A stretch of DNA of 8,194 nt from Firmicutes bacterium AM55-24TS (GCA_003460745.1 QTVU01000078.1:1-8194), one strand, 5' to 3'. Numbered from the stretch's first letter, positions 1 to 6,317 are shown. Notes: generated by a model from the sequence alone, not told the origin. Program-made: numbers and translations.

Positions 1-24
1 TATCGACTATATTCATTAAATCAC

Positions 25-567
25 TTAATGTGTTTTATTATGTGTTTTACACCTCGAATTATATTTCATCATTACATTTGTATTTTTAATTAAATGTGCT
101 CTTTGAGTTCTTGCATTATATGCATCTTCTATCCATGCCTCTAATTGTTCATTACTACTTGGATATGTATAATATCTAGCGTATCCAGTATCCTGTTTAT
201 TTGAGTTTTTGCTTATATTTTCTTCCACTCTAGGCGGCAACAATCCTTTCGAACCCATATACGGTAAATTAATCGCAATCAATCCATTAGGCAATGACTG
301 TCCACATTGAAGAGAAGCTTTAACTTCCCAGTCAACATATCTTCTACTATGGGTACAACTTCCAACCAATACTATAGTTACAGTGGAATCTTCTAACTTG
401 TCTTCTCTTATTTTTCTCATAATATATTGCGGATTGTTGCTATCAAAAGTAAAGTCTCCCTCTTTGACTCCAACAGTTTTAAATATACACACATCAGAAA
501 AATCATTAACAAACTTATTAACCTCTTGTTGATCTCCATGATAATATGAAACAAATACTTTTCTCAT
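25..567 (-). CDS. TIR-like (DUF1863/ThsB-type) protein, candidate anti-phage defence gene
   Basis: This 180-residue protein has the pattern of the MTH538/DUF1863 TIR-like family, which includes ThsB of the Thoeris anti-phage system. Visible landmarks are a first beta strand MRKVFVSYYH (1-10), a strand STVTIVLVGS (61-70) and the signature SRRYVDWE (74-81). In that signature E81 sits where the conserved TIR glutamate is expected, after an Arg-Arg-x-Val motif. The C-terminus (RAHLIKN, then YNSRC) is also typical of this family. Family knowledge: ThsB proteins sense phage infection and make an NAD-derived signal that activates ThsA. The start at 567 is supported by AAGAAGG eight bases upstream. 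The gene lies behind the integrase terminator and has its own promoter, so it is an independent unit. No ThsA-like partner (SIR2/SLOG or Macro) is visible, but only 24 bases remain beyond the stop. The TIR-like fold is well supported. A Thoeris role is inference; a signalling TIR acting with another effector is possible. Confidence 0.85.
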   Translation of the reverse strand: MRKVFVSYYHGDQQEVNKFVNDFSDVCIFKTVGVKEGDFTFDSNNPQYIMRKIREDKLEDSTVTIVLVGSCTHSRRYVDWEVKASLQCGQSLPNGLIAINLPYMGSKGLLPPRVEENISKNSNKQDTGYARYYTYPSSNEQLEAWIEDAYNARTQRAHLIKNTNVMMKYNSRCKTHNKTH

Positions 568-600
568 TTATAAAACCTTCTTCCTATATTCATTTTATAT

Positions 601-629
601 ATTATACCACACCTCATACATTATATCAA
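601..629 (-). promoter_or_regulatory. Sigma-A type promoter of the TIR-like gene
   Basis: On the minus strand, TTGATA (624-629) and TATAAT (601-606) are separated by exactly 17 bases. A TG one base upstream of the -10 box adds an extended -10 element. This is a near-consensus housekeeping promoter placed 34 bases before the TIR start codon and after the integrase terminator. It suggests the cargo gene is expressed in the dormant lysogen, independent of phage genes. Confidence 0.75.
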
Positions 630-660
630 TTCACAAATCCGACATTTTTTAACAAAAAGC

Positions 661-697
661 AAATAAAAAATAGGCACCCAAGCCGTAGCTGAGTGCC
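661..697 (-). terminator. Rho-independent terminator after the integrase
   Basis: On the minus strand a stem begins GGCACTCAG and closes with TTGGGTGCC, with two G-T wobbles and a short loop. It is followed by TATTTTTTATTT. It lies 16 bases after the integrase stop codon and separates the recombination operon from the TIR gene's promoter. The plus strand has no T run after the stem, so it works in one direction only. Confidence 0.8.
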
Positions 698-712
698 GTC
701 TGTGCAACATTA

Positions 713-1987
713 TCATATAACTCTGAACATCTTCTGAGTTATTAAATTTCTTCTTGAATTTTTATCAAGTTCATTTCTTGCATTATTCAAATCCTCCATA
801 CGTTTTAGTTCGTCCTCGGCATCTTCAAGGCCGAGATGTGTATAAGTGTTTAGTGTTACGCCTATGTCGCTATGCCCCATAAGATACTGCAATGTCTTTG
901 GGTTCATTCCTGATTTCGCCATGTTACTGCAATAGGTATGTCTGCAAACGTGTGGCGTAATATTCGGTATCTGTATACGGTAAATATCGTTGTATCGCTG
1001 TACCATATGGTTAAAACGATGTTCCCAATGCATTGCTACAAGCGGATTGTTATCTTTATCATAAAACAAAAATCCGGCATATCCGTCAATCATTTTTTCT
1101 CTTTGTTGCGGTTCTCTGTCCTCAATAATAGCCTGAAAACACCTTGCAACTTCCTCGGTAATCGGAAGTTTTCTTGTTCCGGCATTGGTTTTTGTTGATT
1201 CAATTACATATTGCATATCCGATGTTCTCTGAAGTTGATGGTCAATATTTACAATTCGGTTCTTTAAATCAATATCTTTGAGTGTTAAACCGCAGAATTC
1301 CGATATTCTCATTCCTGTATGGAATAGGATATAAACCACCTCATAATACTTACAATAGCAGTTATCATCATGCACAAATTTCAAAAACTGCCGCATTTGC
1401 TCTCTTGTTATTGCAGTTCGTGTATGTGAATCATTCACCACAACTCCGGCAAGCTGAAATTCAAATGGATTCTTATTTAAAATATCATCATCAACAGCCA
1501 TCTGAAATGCAGGTCTAAGAACTCCGCGTACCGACTTGACTGTACTGTAACCTTTGCCGTCACTCTGCATTTTAATAAGGAAAAGTTTTGCATCCGATGT
1601 TTTTATGTTTACTATTTTCGTCTCACTAAATTCCTCTTTTTTTAAGATATTCTTTACAAAGTTATAGTTTGCAACTGTACTGTGTTTTGCTCCTGTTTTT
1701 GTGGATAGGTATCGCTCTACAAGTTCGTTCACTGTTATATTTCTTTTCATCGGATCTAACTGCGATTCCAAGTCGTATCCTATCTGCTTTTCAAGTTCCC
1801 TCAGTGAAATACACGGTTTCTTTCCTGCAGGTAATTTGTCCGTAGGTTCAAGTTTCCAACTGTACACAAAATGCGGTTTGCCTGCTATATGATACTTAAA
1901 CTGATATTTTCCGTCTGCTCTCATTGACTCTCCCGCTCTCAAAACTCTATGTTTTGAATCGCGTCTTATTCTTCCTCTGATTCCCAT
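713..1987 (-). CDS. int: Tn916-family tyrosine site-specific integrase
   Basis: This integrase inserts and excises the element by strand exchange through a phosphotyrosine intermediate. From the ATG at 1987 the protein is 424 residues, close to Tn916 Int. Residues about 1-70 resemble the Tn916 arm-binding domain, including the FVYSWKL and ISLRE segments. A SAM-like core-binding domain covers about 84-185, and the catalytic domain follows. The catalytic set is complete: R227 in GMRISEF, K266 in TKTNAGTRK, H346 and R349 in HVCRH, H372 in MGHSD and nucleophile Y382 in TLNTYTH. An in-frame GTG at 1996 exists, but it overlaps the AGGAGG site. AGGAGG sits eight bases before the ATG at 1987, so I chose that start. 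The stop of the upstream excisionase overlaps this ATG as TAATG, implying translational coupling. No attachment site can be fixed from this window alone. Confidence 0.95.
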   Translation of the reverse strand: MGIRGRIRRDSKHRVLRAGESMRADGKYQFKYHIAGKPHFVYSWKLEPTDKLPAGKKPCISLRELEKQIGYDLESQLDPMKRNITVNELVERYLSTKTGAKHSTVANYNFVKNILKKEEFSETKIVNIKTSDAKLFLIKMQSDGKGYSTVKSVRGVLRPAFQMAVDDDILNKNPFEFQLAGVVVNDSHTRTAITREQMRQFLKFVHDDNCYCKYYEVVYILFHTGMRISEFCGLTLKDIDLKNRIVNIDHQLQRTSDMQYVIESTKTNAGTRKLPITEEVARCFQAIIEDREPQQREKMIDGYAGFLFYDKDNNPLVAMHWEHRFNHMVQRYNDIYRIQIPNITPHVCRHTYCSNMAKSGMNPKTLQYLMGHSDIGVTLNTYTHLGLEDAEDELKRMEDLNNARNELDKNSRRNLITQKMFRVI

Positions 1988-2196
1988 TATCTGCACCTCC
2001 TAAGTTCCGGATGTTTTAAGATATACTTCTCAAATGCCGTTCTGATAATCAATCTTCGACTGCCATAGAAAACGATAAAATCATGAACCGTTTTTTCTCT
2101 GATAAGAGAATGAAACTTTCTTTGACTGAGGTTGAAATATTCAATCGTTTCTGACAGATTTAATAAATCCTTTTTCTCTGCTGTTGCTCTCTGCAT
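1987..2196 (-). CDS. xis: Excisionase-like small DNA-binding protein, coupled to the integrase
   Basis: This 69-residue basic protein resembles Tn916 Xis and related MerR-like winged-helix excisionases. The segment LNLSETIEYFNLSQRKFHSL forms the helix-turn-helix part, and FIVFYGSRRLIIRTAFEKYI gives the wing and the last helix. Family knowledge: such proteins bind att-site arms, bend the DNA and steer the integrase toward excision. The ATG at 2196 has AAAGGAAG about seven bases upstream. The TAA stop shares its last base with the integrase ATG, the classic xis-int arrangement. A promoter-like sequence lies in the 123-base gap upstream. It may also act as a transcriptional regulator of the recombination genes. 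The protein is intact. Confidence 0.82.
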   Translation of the reverse strand: MQRATAEKKDLLNLSETIEYFNLSQRKFHSLIREKTVHDFIVFYGSRRLIIRTAFEKYILKHPELRRCR

Positions 2197-2244
2197 AAAA
2201 TTTCTTCCTTTCTATTCTTTAATTTTTACTTTTAGTTTGATTAT

Positions 2245-2260
2245 AAGCTTTATTAAGCTT
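2245..2260. repeat. Paired AAGCTT repeat downstream of the xis promoter
   Basis: Two copies of the palindrome AAGCTT (2245-2250 and 2255-2260) are separated by TATT. The pair starts just after the -10 box of the predicted xis promoter, so it lies in the initiation region. It could be an operator or a binding site for one of the two Xis-like proteins. The sequence is short and could be chance in AT-rich DNA. Confidence 0.35.
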
Positions 2261-2262
2261 GC

Positions 2263-2295
2263 ATTATATATCACTCTAAAAGCTCATAAAGTCAA
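2263..2295 (-). promoter_or_regulatory. Candidate promoter for the xis-int pair
   Basis: On the minus strand TTGACT (2290-2295) matches five of six -35 consensus bases, and TATAAT (2263-2268) is a perfect -10 box. The spacing to TATAAT is 21 bases. Using the overlapping TATATA (2265-2270) instead gives 19 bases. Both are longer than the preferred 17, so activity may be weak or need an activator. It lies in the 123-base gap between the two Xis-like genes, about 65 bases before the xis start, and would separate their expression. Confidence 0.5.
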
Positions 2296-2319
2296 CTACT
2301 TACGGCAAATAAAATAAAT

Positions 2320-2529
2320 TTATATCGTAGAAATTCGGCAGAGATGTTCCTCAAATTTAGGACGTATTATTAAATATCTGTTGCCGCTGTAAATAGAGAA
2401 TACTCCGATATTATCTTCCGCCAGTCTGCGGATTTTTTTGACTCCGATATTGAAATATATACTTGCTTCTCTTATGGTAAGCATATATTTTTCTCCGAGT
2501 GTTATAGGTACATTTTTCTCTTCATTCAT
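2320..2529 (-). CDS. Second excisionase-like / MerR-type DNA-binding protein
   Basis: This 69-residue protein is a diverged relative of the excisionase next to the integrase. It shares the order LTIREASIYFNIGVKKIRRL (helix-turn-helix) and YSGNRYLIIRPKFEEHL (wing plus helix), and both proteins carry the same LIIR core. It is closer to the classical Tn916 Xis pattern than its neighbour. I place the start at the ATG at 2529 because AGAGG lies eight bases before it. An in-frame GTG at 2538 overlaps that site. It sits alone between the late-operon terminator (2570-2613) and the xis-int promoter. It may be a true excisionase with the other acting as regulator, or the reverse; the sequence does not decide. 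Confidence 0.75.
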   Translation of the reverse strand: MNEEKNVPITLGEKYMLTIREASIYFNIGVKKIRRLAEDNIGVFSIYSGNRYLIIRPKFEEHLCRISTI

Positions 2530-2569
2530 TGCAATCACCTCTGTTATTTATATATTGCGGTTCTCAAAT

Positions 2570-2613
2570 AATAAAAATAATGCCCGTTAAGAAAATCAAT
2601 CTCTAACGGGCAT
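2570..2613 (-). terminator. Rho-independent terminator ending the late (tail-lysis) operon
   Basis: On the minus strand ATGCCCGTTA and TAACGGGCAT form a perfect ten-base stem (2604-2613 with 2580-2589) around a 14-base loop. The stem is followed by TATTTTTATTATT. It begins nine bases after the endolysin stop codon and marks the boundary between the late operon and the recombination module. Confidence 0.85.
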
Positions 2614-2621
2614 AAACTCAA

Positions 2622-3409
2622 CTATTCACTTTTACCGTCCCATCTGTTTTCATATACTCCTGCTCTGTCATTTATAACAAAAACTCTCAGAAGTTCATCA
2701 GTCAAGCCCAGACAGCCGTTTTCATCACCTTTAAGAAATCCCTTATCCATCATTTTCTGAACAGTAGGTTTTGCCCATTCAGGCATATTGTCATCAACAT
2801 AATTGTAAATCATTTTACTGTTCAGTTTATTTACATCAGCCTGTAATTTTGCTATTTCTGCTTTCAACTCCGTATATTCCTTACTCATAATTTCTTCCTC
2901 ACTTTCTGCCGTTTCATAATCCGGTCTGCAGAACTTCGTCCCCGCAAGATTGCTGATATAATATCCTTTTCTGCAGACACCGCCGCCGTTTGCAACAACC
3001 ACACTTCCGGCTGACGTATTTCCCTCAACAGTAGTGAAATAATCACCGTCCACGCCGGTTACAATTCCCGTATGCGTAAATACCCCATTATGATTAAATA
3101 TAACAATATCGCCCCTTTTCGGATTTGCGTACAATTTAAAAAGTCCCGACATTGTCGGACAATATACATACGGATAATGCTTCAATAATTGATGTGCCTT
3201 ATCCACTCCGAAAACCTTGGTAAAGCACCATGTAACAAACACCGCACACCACGCTGTCCTTGATATTCGTTTTTTATATCACGCCAATACTTAGTATAAT
3301 TGTTCATACCGGCATTCGCTGTTTTATCATCAAGCTGTGAATTACTTGACTTTTCCAAATAGCCGACTTCATTATCAGCGGTCTGAATCAATTTATCTAT
3401 TGCAGTCAT
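2622..3409 (-). pseudogene. CHAP-domain endolysin, broken by a one-base frameshift at the catalytic Cys motif
   Basis: Read across one frameshift, this is a phage lysin of about 262 residues that would cleave peptidoglycan. The first reading frame starts at the ATG at 3409 with a good AAGGAG site and encodes 52 residues ending NEYQGQ. The DNA then reads CAG CG TGG TGT GCG GTG. Restoring one base gives the family pattern YQGQ-x-WCAVFVTWCF, with the catalytic Cys. As written, the first frame runs on as unrelated sequence and stops at 3182. The rest is open to 2622 from a GTG at 3242, which lies after the Cys and has no ribosome binding site. The second frame holds the remaining CHAP landmarks: the His in THTGIV and the VEGNTS segment. 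A coiled coil and a C-terminal module (MPEWAKPTVQKMMDKGFLKG, then VINDRAG) follow, common in Firmicutes phage lysins. The gene follows the holin and ends the late operon. Natural decay and sequencing error both fit. Confidence 0.88.
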
Positions 3410-3412
3410 CTC

Positions 3413-3691
3413 TTACTCCTTGTCACTGTTAGGTGTATCGTATGTCAATGCACGTTTGCTGTCTGTAAATCCTGTTGTTGTAGGATCTGTAATTGCGTTA
3501 TATACACTGACAATTACAAGGCTCAAAATGTACGGGCTTGAAACCGCCTTTATAAGTACTTCCCCCAATACTGACCACGAGCTCAAATCCTCGGCTGTAA
3601 GTCCGAGATATGCCAGTATCGGCGTAATTACAGATAGCAATATCTGTGCCCAAAACATAGGATTTCTCATTCGTACTTTCCAGTTAATCAT
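3413..3691 (-). CDS. Phi-LC3 family phage holin
   Basis: This 92-residue membrane protein matches the phi-LC3 holin family (Phage_holin_1). It begins INWKVRMRNPMFWAQ, has two membrane segments at about 14-31 and 52-68, and ends with the family's conserved ITDPTTTGFTDSKRALTY segment. Holins collect in the cytoplasmic membrane and open it at a set time so that the endolysin reaches the cell wall. The gene lies between the XhlA-like gene and the endolysin. Its start is two bases past the preceding stop, and its TAA stop lies within the ribosome binding site region of the lysin. The frame is intact. With the lysin broken, it could still permeabilise the membrane. Confidence 0.93.
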   Translation of the reverse strand: MINWKVRMRNPMFWAQILLSVITPILAYLGLTAEDLSSWSVLGEVLIKAVSSPYILSLVIVSVYNAITDPTTTGFTDSKRALTYDTPNSDKE

Positions 3692-3692
3692 T

Positions 3693-3911
3693 TTACATAT
3701 CCCCCTTCAGTTCATCAATTTGGTGCTGCTGAGATTTAAGTGTATTTTCCGCAATAGCCACTCGTTCAACAACACTGTTGTGTTTTTCTACTTTGCGTTC
3801 AAGCTGTTCAATTCTGTACAGTGTCTTATTGTTTGAAACAATACCTGCAATAATAGAACCGCCGAGCGTTCCTACAAGCGACAAAATCGCCACAACAACC
3901 GTACTTTCCAT
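3693..3911 (-). CDS. XhlA/DUF7365-like membrane-anchored coiled-coil lysis-module protein
   Basis: This 72-residue protein has one N-terminal membrane segment (about VVVAILSLVGTLGGSIIAGI, residues 5-24). An amphipathic coiled coil follows, with the family-typical YRIEQLERKVEKHN and a second helix ending HQIDELKGDM. This layout matches the small proteins encoded just before phi-LC3 holins in clostridial phages, and resembles PBSX XhlA in position and form. They are thought to help the holin or to anchor the lysis complex; the exact role is not known. The start at 3911 follows AAGGGGGG by about eight bases. Translation is likely coupled to the holin. Confidence 0.8.
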   Translation of the reverse strand: MESTVVVAILSLVGTLGGSIIAGIVSNNKTLYRIEQLERKVEKHNSVVERVAIAENTLKSQQHQIDELKGDM

Positions 3912-3928
3912 AGTCAGTACCCCCCTTA

Positions 3929-4867
3929 TCAGTTATTTTCTAATTTTTCTACTCTTTCAAACAGGTCTTTTATCGTATTAAATATATCACTCCTTCCTAT
4001 ACAAATCGGCTTTCCGTCTATATAGATATATTCCGCTATATCTCCGTCTTCTGCCACTATATATACGGTTCTTTCGTCATCACTTTCATTTCCCGATTTT
4101 GATGTTATGCTTATATTGTCAATCCCCATTTCAACGCTATTTACATAAGAATAAATCTCAAGTCCCGTAACCTTACTTGCAGACTTATCATAAAAATCAA
4201 TCTCACCGCTTAATTTGGCGGATTCATTATTGTTTGTAATACAATACGATACCGTTTTTGACTCGTAATTGACTTCTATTCGACTATGAACCCAACAGTT
4301 AAAAAAGTTGTCTTTCCACGTCAGGTCACTGTTTATGTAATAATACTTTCCGTCTTTTGTACCTTGCGTGAAAACAACTCCCGTACCGTCATACGAACCT
4401 CTGCTTGATTCTCCCGGACGCTGTGCCAAATCAGACAGTCCTATATACCAGCGGTCGGTATTTATTTTCGTATCAAACTCAATTATCAGTTCTTTTGCAT
4501 TAGCCGTATATTTTGAAATGTCAAGATAAGCAAAAGCATACATATTCGCTGCATTTGAACCGGTTACAATTTTTTGATACTTGTTGCCGTCACTTTCTTC
4601 CGCAACAGATACAGTACATCTATTTATAGCATTGAATTTTGAAACACCGTCTGAAAAACCAAATTCAACAGACATTGACGGCAGTACGCCTACAACTTTT
4701 TTTCTTCAGATACCCTTCTGTTTCAAGCATAGCCACATCAGCCTTACCGTTCCAATTTTGCTTGTCACCGGCAGTAACGTGAGTTCATCACTGCCGATAT
4801 GGTTATTCACTATATCCTCAAGTGCATCTAAATCTTCGCCTTTTGCCAATCGTATATCTTCCGGCAT
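3929..4867 (-). pseudogene. Second tail-fibre / receptor-binding protein gene with two opposite frameshifts
   Basis: Three stretches in two frames rebuild one protein of about 312 residues. The first begins at the ATG at 4867 after GGGGTG and encodes MPEDIRLAKG through SDEL. At about 4779-4783 one base is missing. The second frame then reads VTAGDKQNWNGKADVA, a very common tail-fibre motif, to GYLKKK. An A7 tract (4697-4703) with one base too many shifts back to the original frame, which runs from VVGVLPS to the stop at 3929. Without the shifts the first frame stops at a TGA (4706-4708) after 53 residues. The long downstream part (248 residues from an ATG at 4675 lacking a ribosome binding site) looks like a beta-sandwich lectin or concanavalin-like domain, with VEMGIDNISI near its end. 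A short beta module and the coiled coil FERVEKLENN follow. Host-cell binding is inferred from position and composition. Decay and base-calling error both fit. Confidence 0.8.
4770..4795 (-). other. Hairpin at the first frameshift of the fibre gene
   Basis: On the minus strand GGCAGTGATG and CGTTACTGCC can pair as a ten-base stem with two G-T wobbles around the loop AACTCA. The frame break of the fibre gene (4779-4783) falls at the loop and the adjoining stem base. Hairpins favour small deletions during replication and can also disturb sequencing, so the overlap may explain the lesion. No T run follows, so it is not a terminator. Confidence 0.45.
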
Positions 4868-4883
4868 ACTTTATCACCCCACG

Positions 4884-5675
4884 CTATTCCTTTACAAAAT
4901 GATCTTTAGGATTATAATAAATATAATTGTTATCCGTACTCCAACCATTCCAAGAAAGCTTACTCACAATGCCGCTGCTGATACTCCACAAGTATCTATG
5001 GCGTCCATATACCGTTCCGTCCGGATAGATTACAGCCTGAACATTATATATTTCACTTTCGTCACCGGATTCGGCTGCCCACGACACTAAAAATACGGGT
5101 GCATTCGATTTATTCGGCAGTTGAGCGTTATTTCCTACCTGCACTATATCAGTCTTATATGTACCGTTTTGATACTGACTGTATGTAATTCCAAAACTGT
5201 CAATATTACTGCAAGTGCTGATATTATCTTTATCAAACAACAGCAGAGCATAAGTGCTGTCCAATGTTGAAGATACCAATTCGGAGATTTTTTTGTCCAC
5301 TGCCTGCACCAAGTTCTGTACAAATGCGGTTGTTGCTATTCTCGTTGAAATATCAGATGACGGCGGAGTCGGAGATTTCGGTGTACCCGTAAAACTTGGT
5401 GAATTTTTATCCGCTTTGCCTGACAATGCCGTCTGTATGCCTTGTATCAGTCCCTGCACAAAAGCCGTAGTGGCAATCTGTGTAGAATTTGTACTGCTTG
5501 ACGCAGTCGGTGCGGTTGGTGCACCCGTAAAACTCGGTGAATTTTTATCTGCCTTAGCAGACTCCAAAGTTTTAATAAGTGCGTCGATATTTGTAAAATT
5601 CTCATTGAGTACCTCTACATCAATAGTGTCGGACGGTGCCGGCAGTTTAAAATTATGATTTGATGTGTATTTCAT
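4884..5675 (-). CDS. Tail fibre protein with two tandem phage fibre repeats
   Basis: This 263-residue protein is a tail fibre or its baseplate-attached stem. The N-terminus (MKYTSNHNFKLPAPSDTIDV, then NENFTNIDALI) is the usual baseplate-attachment pattern of Firmicutes contractile-tail fibres. Residues 41-86 and 87-126 are two tandem units of the phage fibre repeat, each starting KADKNSPSFTG and carrying IATTAFVQ. The tail (about 135-263) has the look of a C-terminal host-contact domain, with YPDGTVYGRHRYLW and NGWSTDNN. I use the ATG at 5675, seven bases after AAGGAGG, because the in-frame GTG at 5681 lies only one base from that site. It follows the DUF2313 gene closely and corresponds in position to PBSX xkdV. 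The frame is intact, so fibres may still be made despite the damaged second fibre gene. Confidence 0.9.
   Translation of the reverse strand: MKYTSNHNFKLPAPSDTIDVEVLNENFTNIDALIKTLESAKADKNSPSFTGAPTAPTASSSTNSTQIATTAFVQGLIQGIQTALSGKADKNSPSFTGTPKSPTPPSSDISTRIATTAFVQNLVQAVDKKISELVSSTLDSTYALLLFDKDNISTCSNIDSFGITYSQYQNGTYKTDIVQVGNNAQLPNKSNAPVFLVSWAAESGDESEIYNVQAVIYPDGTVYGRHRYLWSISSGIVSKLSWNGWSTDNNYIYYNPKDHFVKE
5298..5555 (-). repeat. Tandem tail-fibre repeat (two units of about 40-46 codons)
   Basis: The two units (5418-5555 and 5298-5417) encode the same pattern KADKNSPSFTG ... PT ... ST.IATTAFVQ, and the DNA is also clearly similar, for example AAATTCACCAAG against AAATTCACCGAG. Near-identical units in one gene allow copy-number change by recombination, which would alter fibre length. 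Confidence 0.75.
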
Positions 5676-5687
5676 TTTCACGCCTCC

Positions 5688-6317
5688 TTATAAAAAATGT
5701 GCATATGGCTTATTATCTTTAAATACCACATATGCGTTTGCTCCGTTTTCTCTTAAATATACCTCATTGTTTTCTACATACAGCCACGTTCTGCCGTCAT
5801 AATCTTTAACACCTCCCCATGTAAATATTTTTGCATTACCCCATGTACCGAGTTTTTTCTGTACTTCGCTCCAAGTATTGCTTTGAAACTCATAATTCAC
5901 TTGAAGATGTGCGGGCTTAACCTCATCCACCGCTGATTTTATTTGTTCAAAATTATACGGCACTCCTTTACGTCCGCTGAATCTAACAGCCACTGTGTAA
6001 TTTTTATAATCCTCGGTTATTGTACAGCCTGTCCTGTCATACATTAAAATAAGCTGTTCAAGTTCCGATTTTGTCAGAATATTATTTCCTTGCAGTCTTG
6101 CAATTACTCTCGCTCGCTTAGTTTCATTATCTGCCGTAATTTCAGACAGCCCTACGTCTTTTTCATGCAGCAGAAAACTATCTGTGGTAGTAATAAACAA
6201 ACGCTTATCTTCATCAGAAATATCTTCCGAAACTTTATCAAGTATTGTTTGAACAACACTGTAAAAGTCCTTTACCGTCTTTGATTTTCTATAGTAATTC
6301 GGAAGTCTGTCAATCAT
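5688..6317 (-). CDS. Baseplate-to-fibre connector, DUF2313 (XkdU/YmfQ-like) tail protein
   Basis: This 209-residue protein matches the DUF2313 family (PBSX XkdU, Mu gp48-like). The N-terminus MIDRLPNYYRKSKTVKDFYS and the stretch ETKRARVIARLQGNNILTKS are characteristic, as is the later VDEVKPAHLQVNYEF segment. Members link the baseplate wedge to the tail fibres in contractile-tail phages. After about residue 150 there is a Trp-rich extension (TWSEVQKKLGTWG, then TWGGVKDYDGRTW) ending AYVVFKDNKPYAHFL. Such extensions vary between phages and may hold the fibre attachment site. The ATG overlaps the baseplate J stop as ATGA, so translation is coupled; the ribosome binding site itself is weak. The stop lies within the ribosome binding site region of the tail-fibre gene. 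Intact. Confidence 0.9.
   Translation of the reverse strand: MIDRLPNYYRKSKTVKDFYSVVQTILDKVSEDISDEDKRLFITTTDSFLLHEKDVGLSEITADNETKRARVIARLQGNNILTKSELEQLILMYDRTGCTITEDYKNYTVAVRFSGRKGVPYNFEQIKSAVDEVKPAHLQVNYEFQSNTWSEVQKKLGTWGNAKIFTWGGVKDYDGRTWLYVENNEVYLRENGANAYVVFKDNKPYAHFL

Noticed and set aside
568..712. Attachment site between the integrase and the TIR gene
   Set aside because: The position is plausible, but no direct repeat partner is visible inside the window, so a site cannot be supported.
938..1518. Plus-strand open frames within the integrase region
   Set aside because: They are antisense to an integrase with all catalytic residues, have no ribosome binding site that I can see and resemble no family.
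3182..3242. Two separate overlapping genes in place of one endolysin
   Set aside because: The C-terminal part of the first frame past YQGQ is unlike any lysin, and the second frame starts after WCA. One base restores a single standard CHAP protein.
3420..3981. Plus-strand open frames opposite the holin and XhlA-like genes
   Set aside because: The minus-strand genes match known families. The hydrophobic-looking plus frames mirror the membrane segments of the real genes.
4694..4708. Programmed ribosomal frameshift at the A7 tract
   Set aside because: The required shift is not the usual -1 slip on A AAA AAA, no downstream pseudoknot is evident, and a second independent shift upstream would still be needed.
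5254..5658. Plus-strand 134-codon open frame with internal repeats
   Set aside because: It is antisense to the tail-fibre gene, and its apparent repeats are the complement of the fibre repeats.
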